From Deltaproteobacteria bacterium (lineage in GTDB: Bacteria > Desulfobacterota > GWC2-55-46), in the NCBI GenBank assembly GCA_016182655.1, contig JACPGB010000002.1:1-33504 (forward strand): a stretch of DNA of 33,504 nucleotides, written 5' to 3'. The stretch's first letter is position 1, and every line of letters starts with the position of its first letter. This document shows positions 1 through 5,918 of the stretch, piece after piece. The notes beneath the pieces were generated by a model. That model worked only from the letters and a program-made list of their open reading frames with translations, did not search any database and was not told where the DNA came from. The translations under genes and the position numbers were made by a program.

Positions 1-903
1 GCTAAAGGCCCTCAGTATTTCATCGCCTCCTTCCGAGGTGAAAATGAACCCTCTTTTCCCGCCGAGCACGCCCGCGACCCCCTCCAGGCGCGAGACGTCC
101 TCTCCGAACTCTTCAAGCCTTATATCCTTCCCCAGTTTTTTTAGGTCCGGGTCCAGGCCGCTGAAGATGACCAGCCCGTTTTTGTCGACCAGGCGCGGCG
201 CCATGCTCTCATATTTTGAGCGCGACCGGGCCAGGTCGATGATGCTCCTTATAGCCTCGATATTCAAAACGCCCTTGAGTATCCCGGCAAAAGCGCCTTT
301 TCCATCATATATGTTTATAACGATATCGACTGAAACGGCGCCTGAGCTTTCGTCGTATTCGACGCCGCCGAGCCAGAAACCCCGTTCTTTCACGGCCTCC
401 TGATGCCACCGCTCGTCGGCCTGCAGATAATCGCTTGTCCTCCCCGTCGAAGCTATGACCACACCGTGCCTGTTCGTCACGTATATCTCGGTAAATGGCG
501 CGTACTCATATTTTTGCCTGTAGAAATCAAGATACCTGACGAGCTCCCCTGACAGTTCATTGTTCAATACGCCCTGTATGAAAGGCGTCTTTTTTTTGCT
601 TTTCCAGTCTTCGTCTGTTTTTTTGATGAAATCCCGTATGCCGGGTGTTTTATCGAAGGCTTGGTTTGATCTGACGACTTCCTTCGCCAGCAGCAGGTCG
701 CTGGCGTAGGCCTGCATATCCTCGATCCTGACATTTATCTCTCTATCTATATCTCTTATGATATCGTCCGCCAATTGAAGTGCGTCGTCACCGGCATGCT
801 TTTTTAAGGCATTTTCGACTATGTGGACGGAAGCGACCCCCGCCATGGTGGACGCAAAAATAACCGTGGAAAAGGCAATGGTCAATTTTTGGCCTATTCT
901 CAT
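1..903 (-). CDS. Cache-domain membrane sensor protein, 3' end cut by window
   Basis: The minus frame is open from an ATG at 903 to base 1 (301 codons), so only the N-terminal part is present. Residues about 5-30 form one hydrophobic segment, followed by a long, mostly hydrophilic region with alternating helices and strands that reads like a periplasmic double-Cache sensor domain (for example ERWHQEAVKERGFWLG and a later LVDKNGLVIFSG stretch). Proteins of this layout are usually chemoreceptors, histidine kinases or diguanylate cyclases, but the output domain lies outside the window. The RBS is only a weak GGCGGG. By the island model this gene is chromosomal and once lay directly downstream of tRNA-Leu. 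Translation is certain; the family call is moderate. Confidence 0.75.
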   Translation of the reverse strand, partial: MRIGQKLTIAFSTVIFASTMAGVASVHIVENALKKHAGDDALQLADDIIRDIDREINVRIEDMQAYASDLLLAKEVVRSNQAFDKTPGIRDFIKKTDEDWKSKKKTPFIQGVLNNELSGELVRYLDFYRQKYEYAPFTEIYVTNRHGVVIASTGRTSDYLQADERWHQEAVKERGFWLGGVEYDESSGAVSVDIVINIYDGKGAFAGILKGVLNIEAIRSIIDLARSRSKYESMAPRLVDKNGLVIFSGLDPDLKKLGKDIRLEEFGEDVSRLEGVAGVLGGKRGFIFTSEGGDEILRAFS

Positions 904-1230
904 CCCGCCCGCCTTGTTTTTTTGTTCCCGTTGGAGCCGATGCGAACCGTCTGGAAAGGCGCAAAAGTCAGATGAAAGGAAAAAATATCCGGAGTATGAA
1001 ACTCATGGGGAGTGTGGATCAAAGGTGGACTTCACAGGCTTTTGCAGACAGTCGGTTTCTTTCACACGAGGCCATCGCGAAGCCGTAGGGACTGACCTGT
1101 CCGAGATGGATGTGGCGTCTGGTTTGGTTATTGAGACCTCAACGCAGTCGAAGAGATTCTCCTGAACACCATCCCGCGTCCGATATATTCTACGACGTAC
1201 TTGTCCTTTTTGCAACCGGGTCGGAAAAGT
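904..1230. other. Long leader/intergenic region before the sensor gene
   Basis: No convincing gene is seen. Short open frames on both strands have no RBS and no recognisable content. The only supportable element is a minus-strand promoter candidate near 1187-1215, which would give the sensor gene a leader of roughly 275 nt. I recognise no riboswitch consensus in it. Confidence 0.5.
1187..1215 (-). promoter_or_regulatory. Sigma70-type promoter candidate for the sensor gene
   Basis: On the minus strand TTGCAA (1215-1210) is followed after 17 bp by TAGAAT (1192-1187). It lies just left of the displaced tRNA fragment and points at the sensor gene. It is a motif match only. Confidence 0.35.
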
Positions 1231-1287
1231 TTGGTGCCGGAGGTCGGGCTCGAACCGACACGGGGTGTTAGCCCCACGGGATTTTGA
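1231..1287 (-). repeat. Distal att-like direct repeat: displaced tRNA-Leu 3' fragment
   Basis: These 57 bases are identical, in the same orientation, to 20397-20453. Read on the minus strand they hold the tRNA-Leu(CAA) sequence from the anticodon loop through the variable arm, T arm, acceptor 3' strand and encoded CCA. The 5' half of a tRNA is absent: past 1287 the sequence diverges at once. A 3' tRNA half left at the far end of an insert is the usual footprint of integration by a tyrosine recombinase. This copy cannot be a working tRNA. Confidence 0.85.
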
Positions 1288-1621
1288 TGGCAATCAAGCC
1301 CGAAAACGTACTCCCTGATATTCGACTTGATTTCCAGTTTTGTCTTATGAATTAGGGGGTTGGAAGGTTTTCCAGGTTGTCCAAAGAGGCTACTGGGTCT
1401 AAAGACAGCCGCCAATTCTACTACAAAATTAATACATTTCTAAATGCCTAAAAAAAAGGATTTTAAATCCCAAAGACTATCTTTCTTTTTATATGGGCCT
1501 TTTAACGCCGTGCCCGGGGCGTTTTACTACATCCCTCTGTGCAGTGTGCCACCGCTCTTAGCATCCATCTCTTCCTCATTTTATACACCTCCTTTTTATC
1601 GAGTAATTTTTTTCCGACGTA
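1288..1621. other. Left-end island DNA without a gene
   Basis: This AT-rich stretch separates the repeat from the last mer-operon gene. Open frames here have no RBS and no recognisable content. An inverted repeat AACGCC/GGCGTT (1504-1509 and 1518-1523) could form a hairpin after the mer operon, but no T tract follows it on the minus strand. An attP arm or recombinase remnant would be expected here; I cannot identify one. Confidence 0.5.
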
Positions 1622-1966
1622 CTAAATTTTGCAGCATACCTCTTCTTCAAACTGTTTGCCCTGCAACAACTCCCTGAATGCCTGCAATGCCTTCATGGCC
1701 CATTGTTCACCGGGACACCCCCCCTCGGTCATTGCCACGTTCAAGAATTCCAGCAGCTCTTTTTCCGTCGCGCCGGCCTCATGGGCTAATTTGGCATAGG
1801 CCCTTATGCATGGTTCGCATTTTGTAACGACCACAATTGCCAGGGCCGCCAGTATCTTGTACTTCGAGGGCACCGCGTCGTCTTTGAAGGTCTCCTCCCT
1901 CATCCTTACAAGGCCGCCTGTAACCTTTGGAGTAAGTTTCCTGAACTCTTCGTAAAATGTAGCCAT
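1622..1966 (-). CDS. AhpD-like/carboxymuconolactone decarboxylase family protein
   Basis: The 114-aa protein has the all-helical AhpD/CMD layout with a CxxC pair at residues 50-53 (CEPC). In AhpD-type disulfide reductases the motif is CxxCxxxH; here the fourth position after the pair is Tyr57, so the usual proton-relay His is missing, although His62 is nearby. The protein ends EEEVCCKI, adding a vicinal Cys pair near the C-terminus that could bind a thiophilic metal. The start is well set by AGGAGG six bases upstream. It is the last gene of the merR-merT operon, so a thiol redox role in metal stress is likely but inferred. No decarboxylase activity should be assumed. Confidence 0.8.
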   Translation of the reverse strand: MATFYEEFRKLTPKVTGGLVRMREETFKDDAVPSKYKILAALAIVVVTKCEPCIRAYAKLAHEAGATEKELLEFLNVAMTEGGCPGEQWAMKALQAFRELLQGKQFEEEVCCKI

Positions 1967-1991
1967 CCGCTACCTCCTTTTTTTAATTACT

Positions 1992-2309
1992 TCATAATAG
2001 ATACGGTGATACAACCCCGAACAGCACAAACCCTGCGAGAACCCAGAAAAGAAACCTGTTTGTCCTTTTAGAGCGCATATCGCATTTTCTTTCCGAATTA
2101 CACCGGCTCGCCCTTCCATAAGAATAGCGATAAGCTATGCCCAAAAATACAAAGGATATGACCAGAAAATAGGGCCTCAGCCATTCAAATCGTAACAGGA
2201 AGCCCGTTCCCGCAACTCCGAGCACTGAAAGCACGACAGGGCCGACGCAACAAATTGAAGCGAGAAAAGCCGATACGATACCACCTATTGAAGCGAGTCT
2301 TTCCTTCAT
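1992..2309 (-). CDS. merT: MerT-type mercuric ion transporter
   Basis: This 105-aa membrane protein has three hydrophobic segments. The first carries the vicinal Cys pair SICCVGP (Cys20-21) that defines MerT, and the loop between the second and third carries Cys70 and Cys76, spaced six apart like the cytoplasmic pair of classical MerT. MerT moves Hg(II) across the inner membrane to a cytoplasmic reductase. The start at 2309 is chosen because AGAAGG lies five bases upstream and classical MerT is about 116 aa; the open frame extends to 2417 but overlaps the preceding gene. No merP and no canonical merA follow in the operon. Confidence 0.85.
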   Translation of the reverse strand: MKERLASIGGIVSAFLASICCVGPVVLSVLGVAGTGFLLRFEWLRPYFLVISFVFLGIAYRYSYGRASRCNSERKCDMRSKRTNRFLFWVLAGFVLFGVVSPYLL

Positions 2310-2319
2310 AACGCGCCTT

Positions 2320-2514
2320 CTATTTAAGCCGGATCTCTTCGCACACCGTATAGCTGGTAGGCTGGCCGCAGTTTTCCTCCGGATATAATGTGGCTTTCTC
2401 GCAATCTGCGGTGACATCCTTGACGGATATCTCTCCGCACACCTCAGCTACCTTATTTCCGTTATCACCCGTTTTTATTTTAACGGTTACTCCCAGCAGT
2501 TTTTCCCGTGACAT
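2320..2514 (-). CDS. Small four-cysteine protein of the mer operon
   Basis: I do not recognise this 64-aa protein. It is soluble, with no signal peptide, and has four cysteines at 26, 38, 49 and 58, spaced about every ten residues, with charged and beta-prone sequence between. A purine-rich GAGGGGG precedes the ATG. It starts 16 nt after merR and ends 10 nt before merT, so it is certainly co-transcribed with them. A cytoplasmic metal-binding or metal-handing role between regulator and transporter would fit its place, but that is inference from cysteine content and operon position only. Confidence 0.7.
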   Translation of the reverse strand: MSREKLLGVTVKIKTGDNGNKVAEVCGEISVKDVTADCEKATLYPEENCGQPTSYTVCEEIRLK

Positions 2515-2530
2515 ATTTACACCCCCTCAT

Positions 2531-2947
2531 TTATCTCTTTTCTTCCATTGCCCTGAGAATAGGGCACTCTTCGGTCGGGCGTCGTTTGTCGCAACAGTTC
2601 AACAGATCTTTTAGTATTTTTCTCACCGATTCAAGCGCGGCTATCCTGTTCTCAATGGATTTCATTTTGGCCCTGGCCTTCGACTTCACCCGCTCGCAGG
2701 CTTCCTTGGATGAGGCCGGTTCAACCCGTAAACCTAAAAGCTCTCTTATTTCCTCGAGCGTAAAACCGAGTTCCTTGGCGCGGCGGATAAATACGAGCCT
2801 CTTCAACGCGCCTTCGTCGTAGAATCTATACCCCGAAGCCTTTCTTTCAGCCGGGAAAAGGAGCTTACGCCGTTCATAGTACCTTATCGTCTGCAGATTC
2901 ACCCCGGCCCGCCTGGCAAGTTCTCCGATTGTGAACAACCCGTTCAT
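2531..2947 (-). CDS. merR: MerR mercury-responsive transcription regulator
   Basis: The 138-aa protein begins with a MerR winged HTH (TIGELARRAGVNLQTIRYYE, residues 6-25) followed by a long dimerisation helix. The three Hg(II) ligands of Tn501 MerR are Cys82, Cys117 and Cys126. Here Cys84, Cys119 and Cys128 keep the exact 35- and 9-residue spacing, and an extra Cys118 sits beside the second ligand. This separates it from CueR, ZntR or SoxR types. Unlike Tn501, where merR is divergent, it is the first gene of its own operon. The predicted -10 hexamer ends only six bases before the ATG, so its transcript may be leaderless. Confidence 0.9.
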   Translation of the reverse strand: MNGLFTIGELARRAGVNLQTIRYYERRKLLFPAERKASGYRFYDEGALKRLVFIRRAKELGFTLEEIRELLGLRVEPASSKEACERVKSKARAKMKSIENRIAALESVRKILKDLLNCCDKRRPTEECPILRAMEEKR

Positions 2948-2953
2948 AATTTA

Positions 2954-2985
2954 ATTATAAACCTTATACTATGATAGAAGGTCAA
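2954..2985 (-). promoter_or_regulatory. MerR-type promoter and operator
   Basis: On the minus strand TTGACC (2985-2980) and TATAAT (2959-2954) are separated by 20 bp, longer than the normal 17, as is usual for MerR-family promoters (19-20 bp). The spacer holds an imperfect 22-bp dyad with ends ACCTT and AAGGT (2961-2982). Over-long spacing with a dyad between the hexamers is the architecture that MerR activates by DNA untwisting. The sequence points into merR itself, so the regulator should control its own operon. Confidence 0.8.
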
Positions 2986-3098
2986 GAAAAAAAGAGTACT
3001 GGAGTTGAGTTGTCTTGGGCCGTCAATCTTTTCAGGTTTCAATGATATACTATATCTATCTGAATTTGAGAAACTTGAGCTCATGAAAGGAGGATGCT

Positions 3099-3430
3099 GT
3101 GTTCAAAAGGCTTTCGTTTAGAACTGACGAGGCTCCAGACCGCTCGGCAAGAAGGCCCCGAAGGACCTTCCTGAAAAGGAGCTTGTGCTCGGCGTAGAGC
3201 TTGACGGCGTTGCCAGGGCATATCCTTTCAGCGTGCTTAAGAAGGCGGAACCGCCTGTAAGGGACACTTTGGCAGGCAAGAAGATAGAGGTGCACTTCGA
3301 CCCTGAGTCAGAGGAGGCCTACGCCACAGGCCCGGAGGGCAGGATCGAAGGAACGGTTTCGTACTGGTTCGCGTGGCGCTCGTTCCATCCTGATACCCAG
3401 ATCTACAAGGGGAAGGAGAAAGGGAGGTAA
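3099..3430 (+). pseudogene. DUF3179-like gene remnant with frameshift
   Basis: The frame ending at 3430 encodes LGVELDGVARAYPFSVL at about 3186-3240 and, near the end, SYWFAWRSFHPDTQIYKG, which match the start and end of the DUF3179 domain. The same frame continues upstream to a stop at 3125, with no good start. A GTG at 3099 with GGAGG five bases before it opens a different frame (reading FRTDEAPDR), and joining the two near 3140-3146 gives a sensible protein, so a one-base frameshift is likely. The central part of a normal DUF3179 protein (roughly 300 aa or more) is missing too. A short real protein from the internal GTG at 3185 cannot be excluded. Its stop lies 2 nt before the DsrE-like gene. 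Confidence 0.6.
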
Positions 3431-3432
3431 TC

Positions 3433-3801
3433 ATGGCTGAAAGGATAGCGATAATACTCCACGCAGAGCCCGGCACCCACGACTCATTGGGCCGGGCCCT
3501 GCACTCGCTCCTGTACACGAAGGAGCTCAATGAAAAAGGGTTTGAGGCCAGGCTCATCTTTGACGGCGGGGGCACGAGGTGGGCCGGCGAGCTTTCGAAG
3601 GAAGACCATAAGCTGCACGAGCTTTTCGAGTCAGTAAAGGCGTCTGGCGCTATTCATGGCGTCTGCCAGTTCTGTGTGGATGCCTTCGGCGGAAGCGTGG
3701 ATGAAGTGGAGAGGGCAGGCCTCAAGGTAATCGGAGAGTATTCAGGACATCCGAGCGTCGCAGGACTCATAGCGGATGGATTCAAGGTCATAACGCTTTG
3801 A
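3433..3801 (+). CDS. DsrE/DsrF-like sulfur-relay family protein
   Basis: The 122-aa protein has the compact alpha/beta layout of the DsrE superfamily: a first strand (IAIILHAEP), an early helix with SLGRALHSLL, a Gly-rich turn (FDGGGTRW), and the CQFC-containing strand (GVCQFCVDAFGG, about residues 76-87) where DsrE-like proteins place their active Cys. It ends with a typical PSVAGLIADGFKVITL strand. Family members carry persulfide sulfur or act with membrane thiol proteins. The RBS GGGAGG is five bases upstream. It follows the broken DUF3179 gene by 2 nt, so they were probably one unit. The exact substrate is unknown. Confidence 0.75.
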   Translation: MAERIAIILHAEPGTHDSLGRALHSLLYTKELNEKGFEARLIFDGGGTRWAGELSKEDHKLHELFESVKASGAIHGVCQFCVDAFGGSVDEVERAGLKVIGEYSGHPSVAGLIADGFKVITL

Positions 3802-3870
3802 AATGGCGGGTCTGCCGCCAGCCATGCTTTTTCAGGCCCGGTTGGTCAAGAATCGACCCTTGCAGGGATT

Positions 3871-4548
3871 CTATTCATCAAGCTGTTTGTTTTTACTGCG
3901 TAGTATAGACCTTAACCTCTGAATGGCCCCGTTAAGATCGGGTTTCCCGAGGATGCGTCGACGAATAAGCTTGAATCCTACGATGGCGACGATAGCTGAT
4001 AATACGAAAACAACAAAGCCGTATCTGATCCTTTCAAAAACAGGCAGCAAATCCAAAATGCCATCCTTGAAGGCAAAGCCAAGCAAAAGGAATACAGCCG
4101 CCCATAAAGCGGCGCCGACAAGGTCAAGCGCAAGAAATTTCATATAGCCGAACCGTAGCGCCCCGGTGAGCGGGGCCGAGAGGGTCCTTACGCCGAAGAC
4201 GAACCTGGCCATCGGTATGGTGACGTATCCGAACCTTTTGAAAAAAGACTCCGCCCTGTCCGCGCACTTGCACGTGCAAAGCGTGCAGTTGATATAAGTG
4301 TCTATGAGTTTTCTGCCTCCCCACCTCCCTATGAGATATGCCAGGCTGTCACCGATGACGGCTCCGGCTACAGCCACAAGGAGGCTTGGCGCCAGGTCCG
4401 TTCCGGTAGCCGCGAGCGCCCCGGCCATAAGAAGGAAAAGCTCGCCGGGAATCGGAAGCCCGGCATTATCGAGCATTACCCCGAAAAAAATTATCAGATA
4501 GCCGTAAGAGTGAAACAGGGCTAAAATATCGTTTGGGTTGTCACTCAC
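3871..4548 (-). CDS. DedA-family membrane protein with cysteine cluster
   Basis: This is a multi-pass inner-membrane protein with the DedA/SNARE-associated domain: an N-terminal membrane helix, the conserved GLPIPGELFLLMAGALA and GDSLAYLIGRWGGRK segments, and FVFGVRTLSAPLTGALR before the last helices. DedA proteins act in membrane homeostasis and lipid or proton-linked transport. Between the second and third conserved blocks is CTLCTCKC (Cys 88, 91, 93, 95), a potential metal site in the reentrant/loop region. The GTG start at 4548 is preferred because GAGGG lies upstream at a workable distance; the open frame could begin at a TTG at 4602. It converges with the DsrE-like gene. Confidence 0.85.
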   Translation of the reverse strand: MSDNPNDILALFHSYGYLIIFFGVMLDNAGLPIPGELFLLMAGALAATGTDLAPSLLVAVAGAVIGDSLAYLIGRWGGRKLIDTYINCTLCTCKCADRAESFFKRFGYVTIPMARFVFGVRTLSAPLTGALRFGYMKFLALDLVGAALWAAVFLLLGFAFKDGILDLLPVFERIRYGFVVFVLSAIVAIVGFKLIRRRILGKPDLNGAIQRLRSILRSKNKQLDE

Positions 4549-4656
4549 GTTTATGACCCTCAACACTGGAAATCTAAGAACGGATCCGGGGTTATTGCGC
4601 AAATTTCGTATGAGATGACGGGTTGGTAAGGTTTGAAAGGCTCGCGGGTGGAATTA

Positions 4657-4686
4657 TTGCCAGCTTAAGATATAGTATTATACAAT
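4657..4686 (+). promoter_or_regulatory. Promoter candidate for the Crp/Fnr regulator
   Basis: TTGCCA (4657-4662) and TACAAT (4681-4686) are spaced 18 bp and lie about 55 bp before the regulator's ATG in an AT-rich stretch. It is a motif match only. Confidence 0.4.
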
Positions 4687-4741
4687 TTCCTTCGATACAA
4701 ACAATTTTAAAATCCTGCGAGTTTATTTTATGAGGATAGGA

Positions 4742-5413
4742 ATGGATAAGACCAAACTCTGGTACATAAACACGAATAAAATCTTCTCCGGGCTCTCTGT
4801 AAAGGATAAGGGCGAGATAGCGTCCAAATTGACGGAATTGAACGTCAAAAAAAGAGGGTTTGTCTATAACTCGGGGGACAGAGCGGAGACCGTCTATATA
4901 CTCAAGGAAGGCAGGATCAAGATAACGCGGTTTTCCGAGGAAGGGAGGGAACTGACGGTCGATATCCTTGAGCCAGGCGACGTATTGGGCGAGTTGAGCC
5001 TGGCCGGAGAGCGAGAGCGTGAGACGGACGCTGTGGCGATGGAAGATTCCTTCCTGTGCGTCATCAAACGGAAGGACTTTGAGGATTTTATCGGCAAGAT
5101 GCCCGGTCTGTCATTCACGATAACGAAGTGGATGGGCCTTCGGTTAAGAAGGATCGAGAACCGCTTTGAAAACATGATATTCAAAGACGTGCGCACCAGG
5201 CTTGTCGCCGTATTCAGAGATCTGGCGCAACAGCACGGCGTGCCTGCCGATAACGGAACAAAGATTGCGATTCGTCTGTCGCACAAGGATATAGCGGGCC
5301 TTGTAGGGGCCACAAGGGAGACGGTGACGCTTGAGCTTAACAACCTTAAAAGAAGCGGAGTCATCCTGATAGACGGAAAGTATTTCATACTGAGCGCAAA
5401 GCATCCATCCTGA
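4742..5413 (+). CDS. Crp/Fnr-family transcription regulator
   Basis: The 223-aa protein has a cyclic-nucleotide-binding-like beta barrel (residues 15-115; GDRAETVYILKEGRIKI, LEPGDVLGELSL), a long dimer helix (about 122-165), and a C-terminal HTH (179-205) with recognition helix TRETVTLELNNL. It lacks the N-terminal Cys set of Fnr, so it is not an obvious Fe-S oxygen sensor; its ligand is unknown. The Arg-Glu pair that reads the TG of Crp sites is kept (Arg192, Glu193), but the position of E. coli Crp Arg185 is Leu197. ATG 4742 is chosen over 4730 because GAGG sits six bases upstream. A dyad 13 bp beyond its stop is its probable target. Confidence 0.9.
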   Translation: MDKTKLWYINTNKIFSGLSVKDKGEIASKLTELNVKKRGFVYNSGDRAETVYILKEGRIKITRFSEEGRELTVDILEPGDVLGELSLAGERERETDAVAMEDSFLCVIKRKDFEDFIGKMPGLSFTITKWMGLRLRRIENRFENMIFKDVRTRLVAVFRDLAQQHGVPADNGTKIAIRLSHKDIAGLVGATRETVTLELNNLKRSGVILIDGKYFILSAKHPS

Positions 5414-5425
5414 ATTTCCTCCATT

Positions 5426-5441
5426 TGTAAGCTCCCTTACA
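5426..5441 (+). promoter_or_regulatory. Crp-type operator dyad TGTAAG-N4-CTTACA
   Basis: This is a perfect 6+6 inverted repeat, equal to TGTAA-N6-TTACA, the geometry of Crp boxes (TGTGA-N6-TCACA) with G changed to A at the fourth half-site position. In E. coli Crp that G is read by Glu181 and Arg185; the adjacent regulator has Leu at the Arg185 position, which fits the change. The centre, 5433.5, is about 42 bp upstream of the predicted start site near 5476, the class II activator position. The site is seen directly; the pairing with the regulator is inferred. Confidence 0.7.
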
Positions 5442-5460
5442 TCTTTTACTCCTGCGCATC

Positions 5461-5469
5461 TGATATAAT
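5461..5469 (+). promoter_or_regulatory. Extended -10 promoter of the cytochrome operon
   Basis: TGATATAAT is an extended -10 (TGn followed by TATAAT at 5464-5469). No good -35 hexamer lies 16-18 bp upstream; instead the Crp-type dyad covers that region, as at activator-dependent class II promoters. The hexamer ends six bases before the ATG at 5476, so transcription should start at or next to the start codon. Confidence 0.65.
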
Positions 5470-5475
5470 TCGTTC

Positions 5476-5667
5476 ATGAAGAAATCCAAAGGCAAAGCTT
5501 CTCCCGGCGCGGCGAAAGGGGGGAAGGATGCCTGTATCATTTTTAAGAAAGGTGAACGCATAGAATTGAAAAGCTCCATCCTGCCAAAATCTTGCAGAGA
5601 GACGGATAAGGCCCCTGGCGATAAAAACTGTGAACTCGTAGAAGATATTAAGGGAGATAATAAATAG
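5476..5667 (+). CDS. Small lysine-rich hypothetical protein, first gene of cytochrome operon
   Basis: I do not recognise this 63-aa protein. It starts with a basic, Gly/Ala-rich stretch (residues 1-17), then KDACIIFKKGERIELKSSIL, and carries three cysteines (20, 40, 52). There is no signal peptide or membrane helix, so it should be cytoplasmic. No Shine-Dalgarno is seen and the -10 hexamer is six bases before the ATG, so translation is probably leaderless. Its place directly after the Crp/Fnr dyad and before the SEC-C gene supports it being real. A metal-binding or leader-type role is possible but unproven. Confidence 0.6.
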   Translation: MKKSKGKASPGAAKGGKDACIIFKKGERIELKSSILPKSCRETDKAPGDKNCELVEDIKGDNK

Positions 5668-5702
5668 GCGCTCAGTTTAAGCGCCGTGAAAGGAGGAGAG
5701 AG

Positions 5703-5849
5703 ATGGCTAAGAATCTGGACGAAGCGTGCCCTTGCGGCTCAGGAAAGAAATACGGCAAATGCTGCGGAAAAGACGAGCCCTGTTCCTGCGGGTCGGGCAA
5801 AAAGGCCTCCGAATGCTGCTATAAGACAGCCGGTAAAAGCTGCTGCTAA
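5703..5849 (+). CDS. Tandem SEC-C-motif cysteine mini-protein (48 aa)
   Basis: The gene has an excellent RBS (GGAGGAGAG) and encodes 48 residues with eleven cysteines. Two SEC-C type zinc motifs follow each other: CPCGSGKKYGKCC (residues 9-21) and CSCGSGKKASECC (27-39), and the chain ends SCC. In SecA and other proteins a single CxCxSGxxxxxCC/H unit binds one zinc as a short tail; here two units make up nearly the whole protein, which resembles a metallothionein in scale. There is no signal peptide, so it is cytoplasmic. It lies 35 nt after the small Lys-rich gene and 69 nt before the NPC cytochrome, on the same strand. Metal buffering or delivery is inferred. Confidence 0.8.
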   Translation: MAKNLDEACPCGSGKKYGKCCGKDEPCSCGSGKKASECCYKTAGKSCC

Positions 5850-5918
5850 GGTCGTGTTAGGAGAGTTGGGCTTTTTGTGTATCTTTGGCCCGCTCAAACA
5901 GAAAAGGGAGGAGTAGAT

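Noticed and set aside
1231-1287. A second tRNA-Leu gene
   Set aside because: Only the 3' part from the anticodon loop on is present; no D arm, no 5' acceptor strand.
1128-1415. Minus-strand open frame of 95 codons across the tRNA fragment
   Set aside because: It reads through the repeat, has no RBS, and the TPRVGSSPTSGTK part is just translated tRNA sequence.
1504-1523. Terminator for the mer operon
   Set aside because: The hairpin is short and no T tract follows on the minus strand.
1444-1677. Plus-strand 77-codon frame at the island left end
   Set aside because: No RBS, low-complexity composition, and it overlaps the well-supported AhpD-like gene on the other strand.
3803-3832. Rho-independent terminator after the DsrE-like gene
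   Set aside because: A TGGCGG/CCGCCA hairpin exists but the T run starts eight bases after it; too weak to call.
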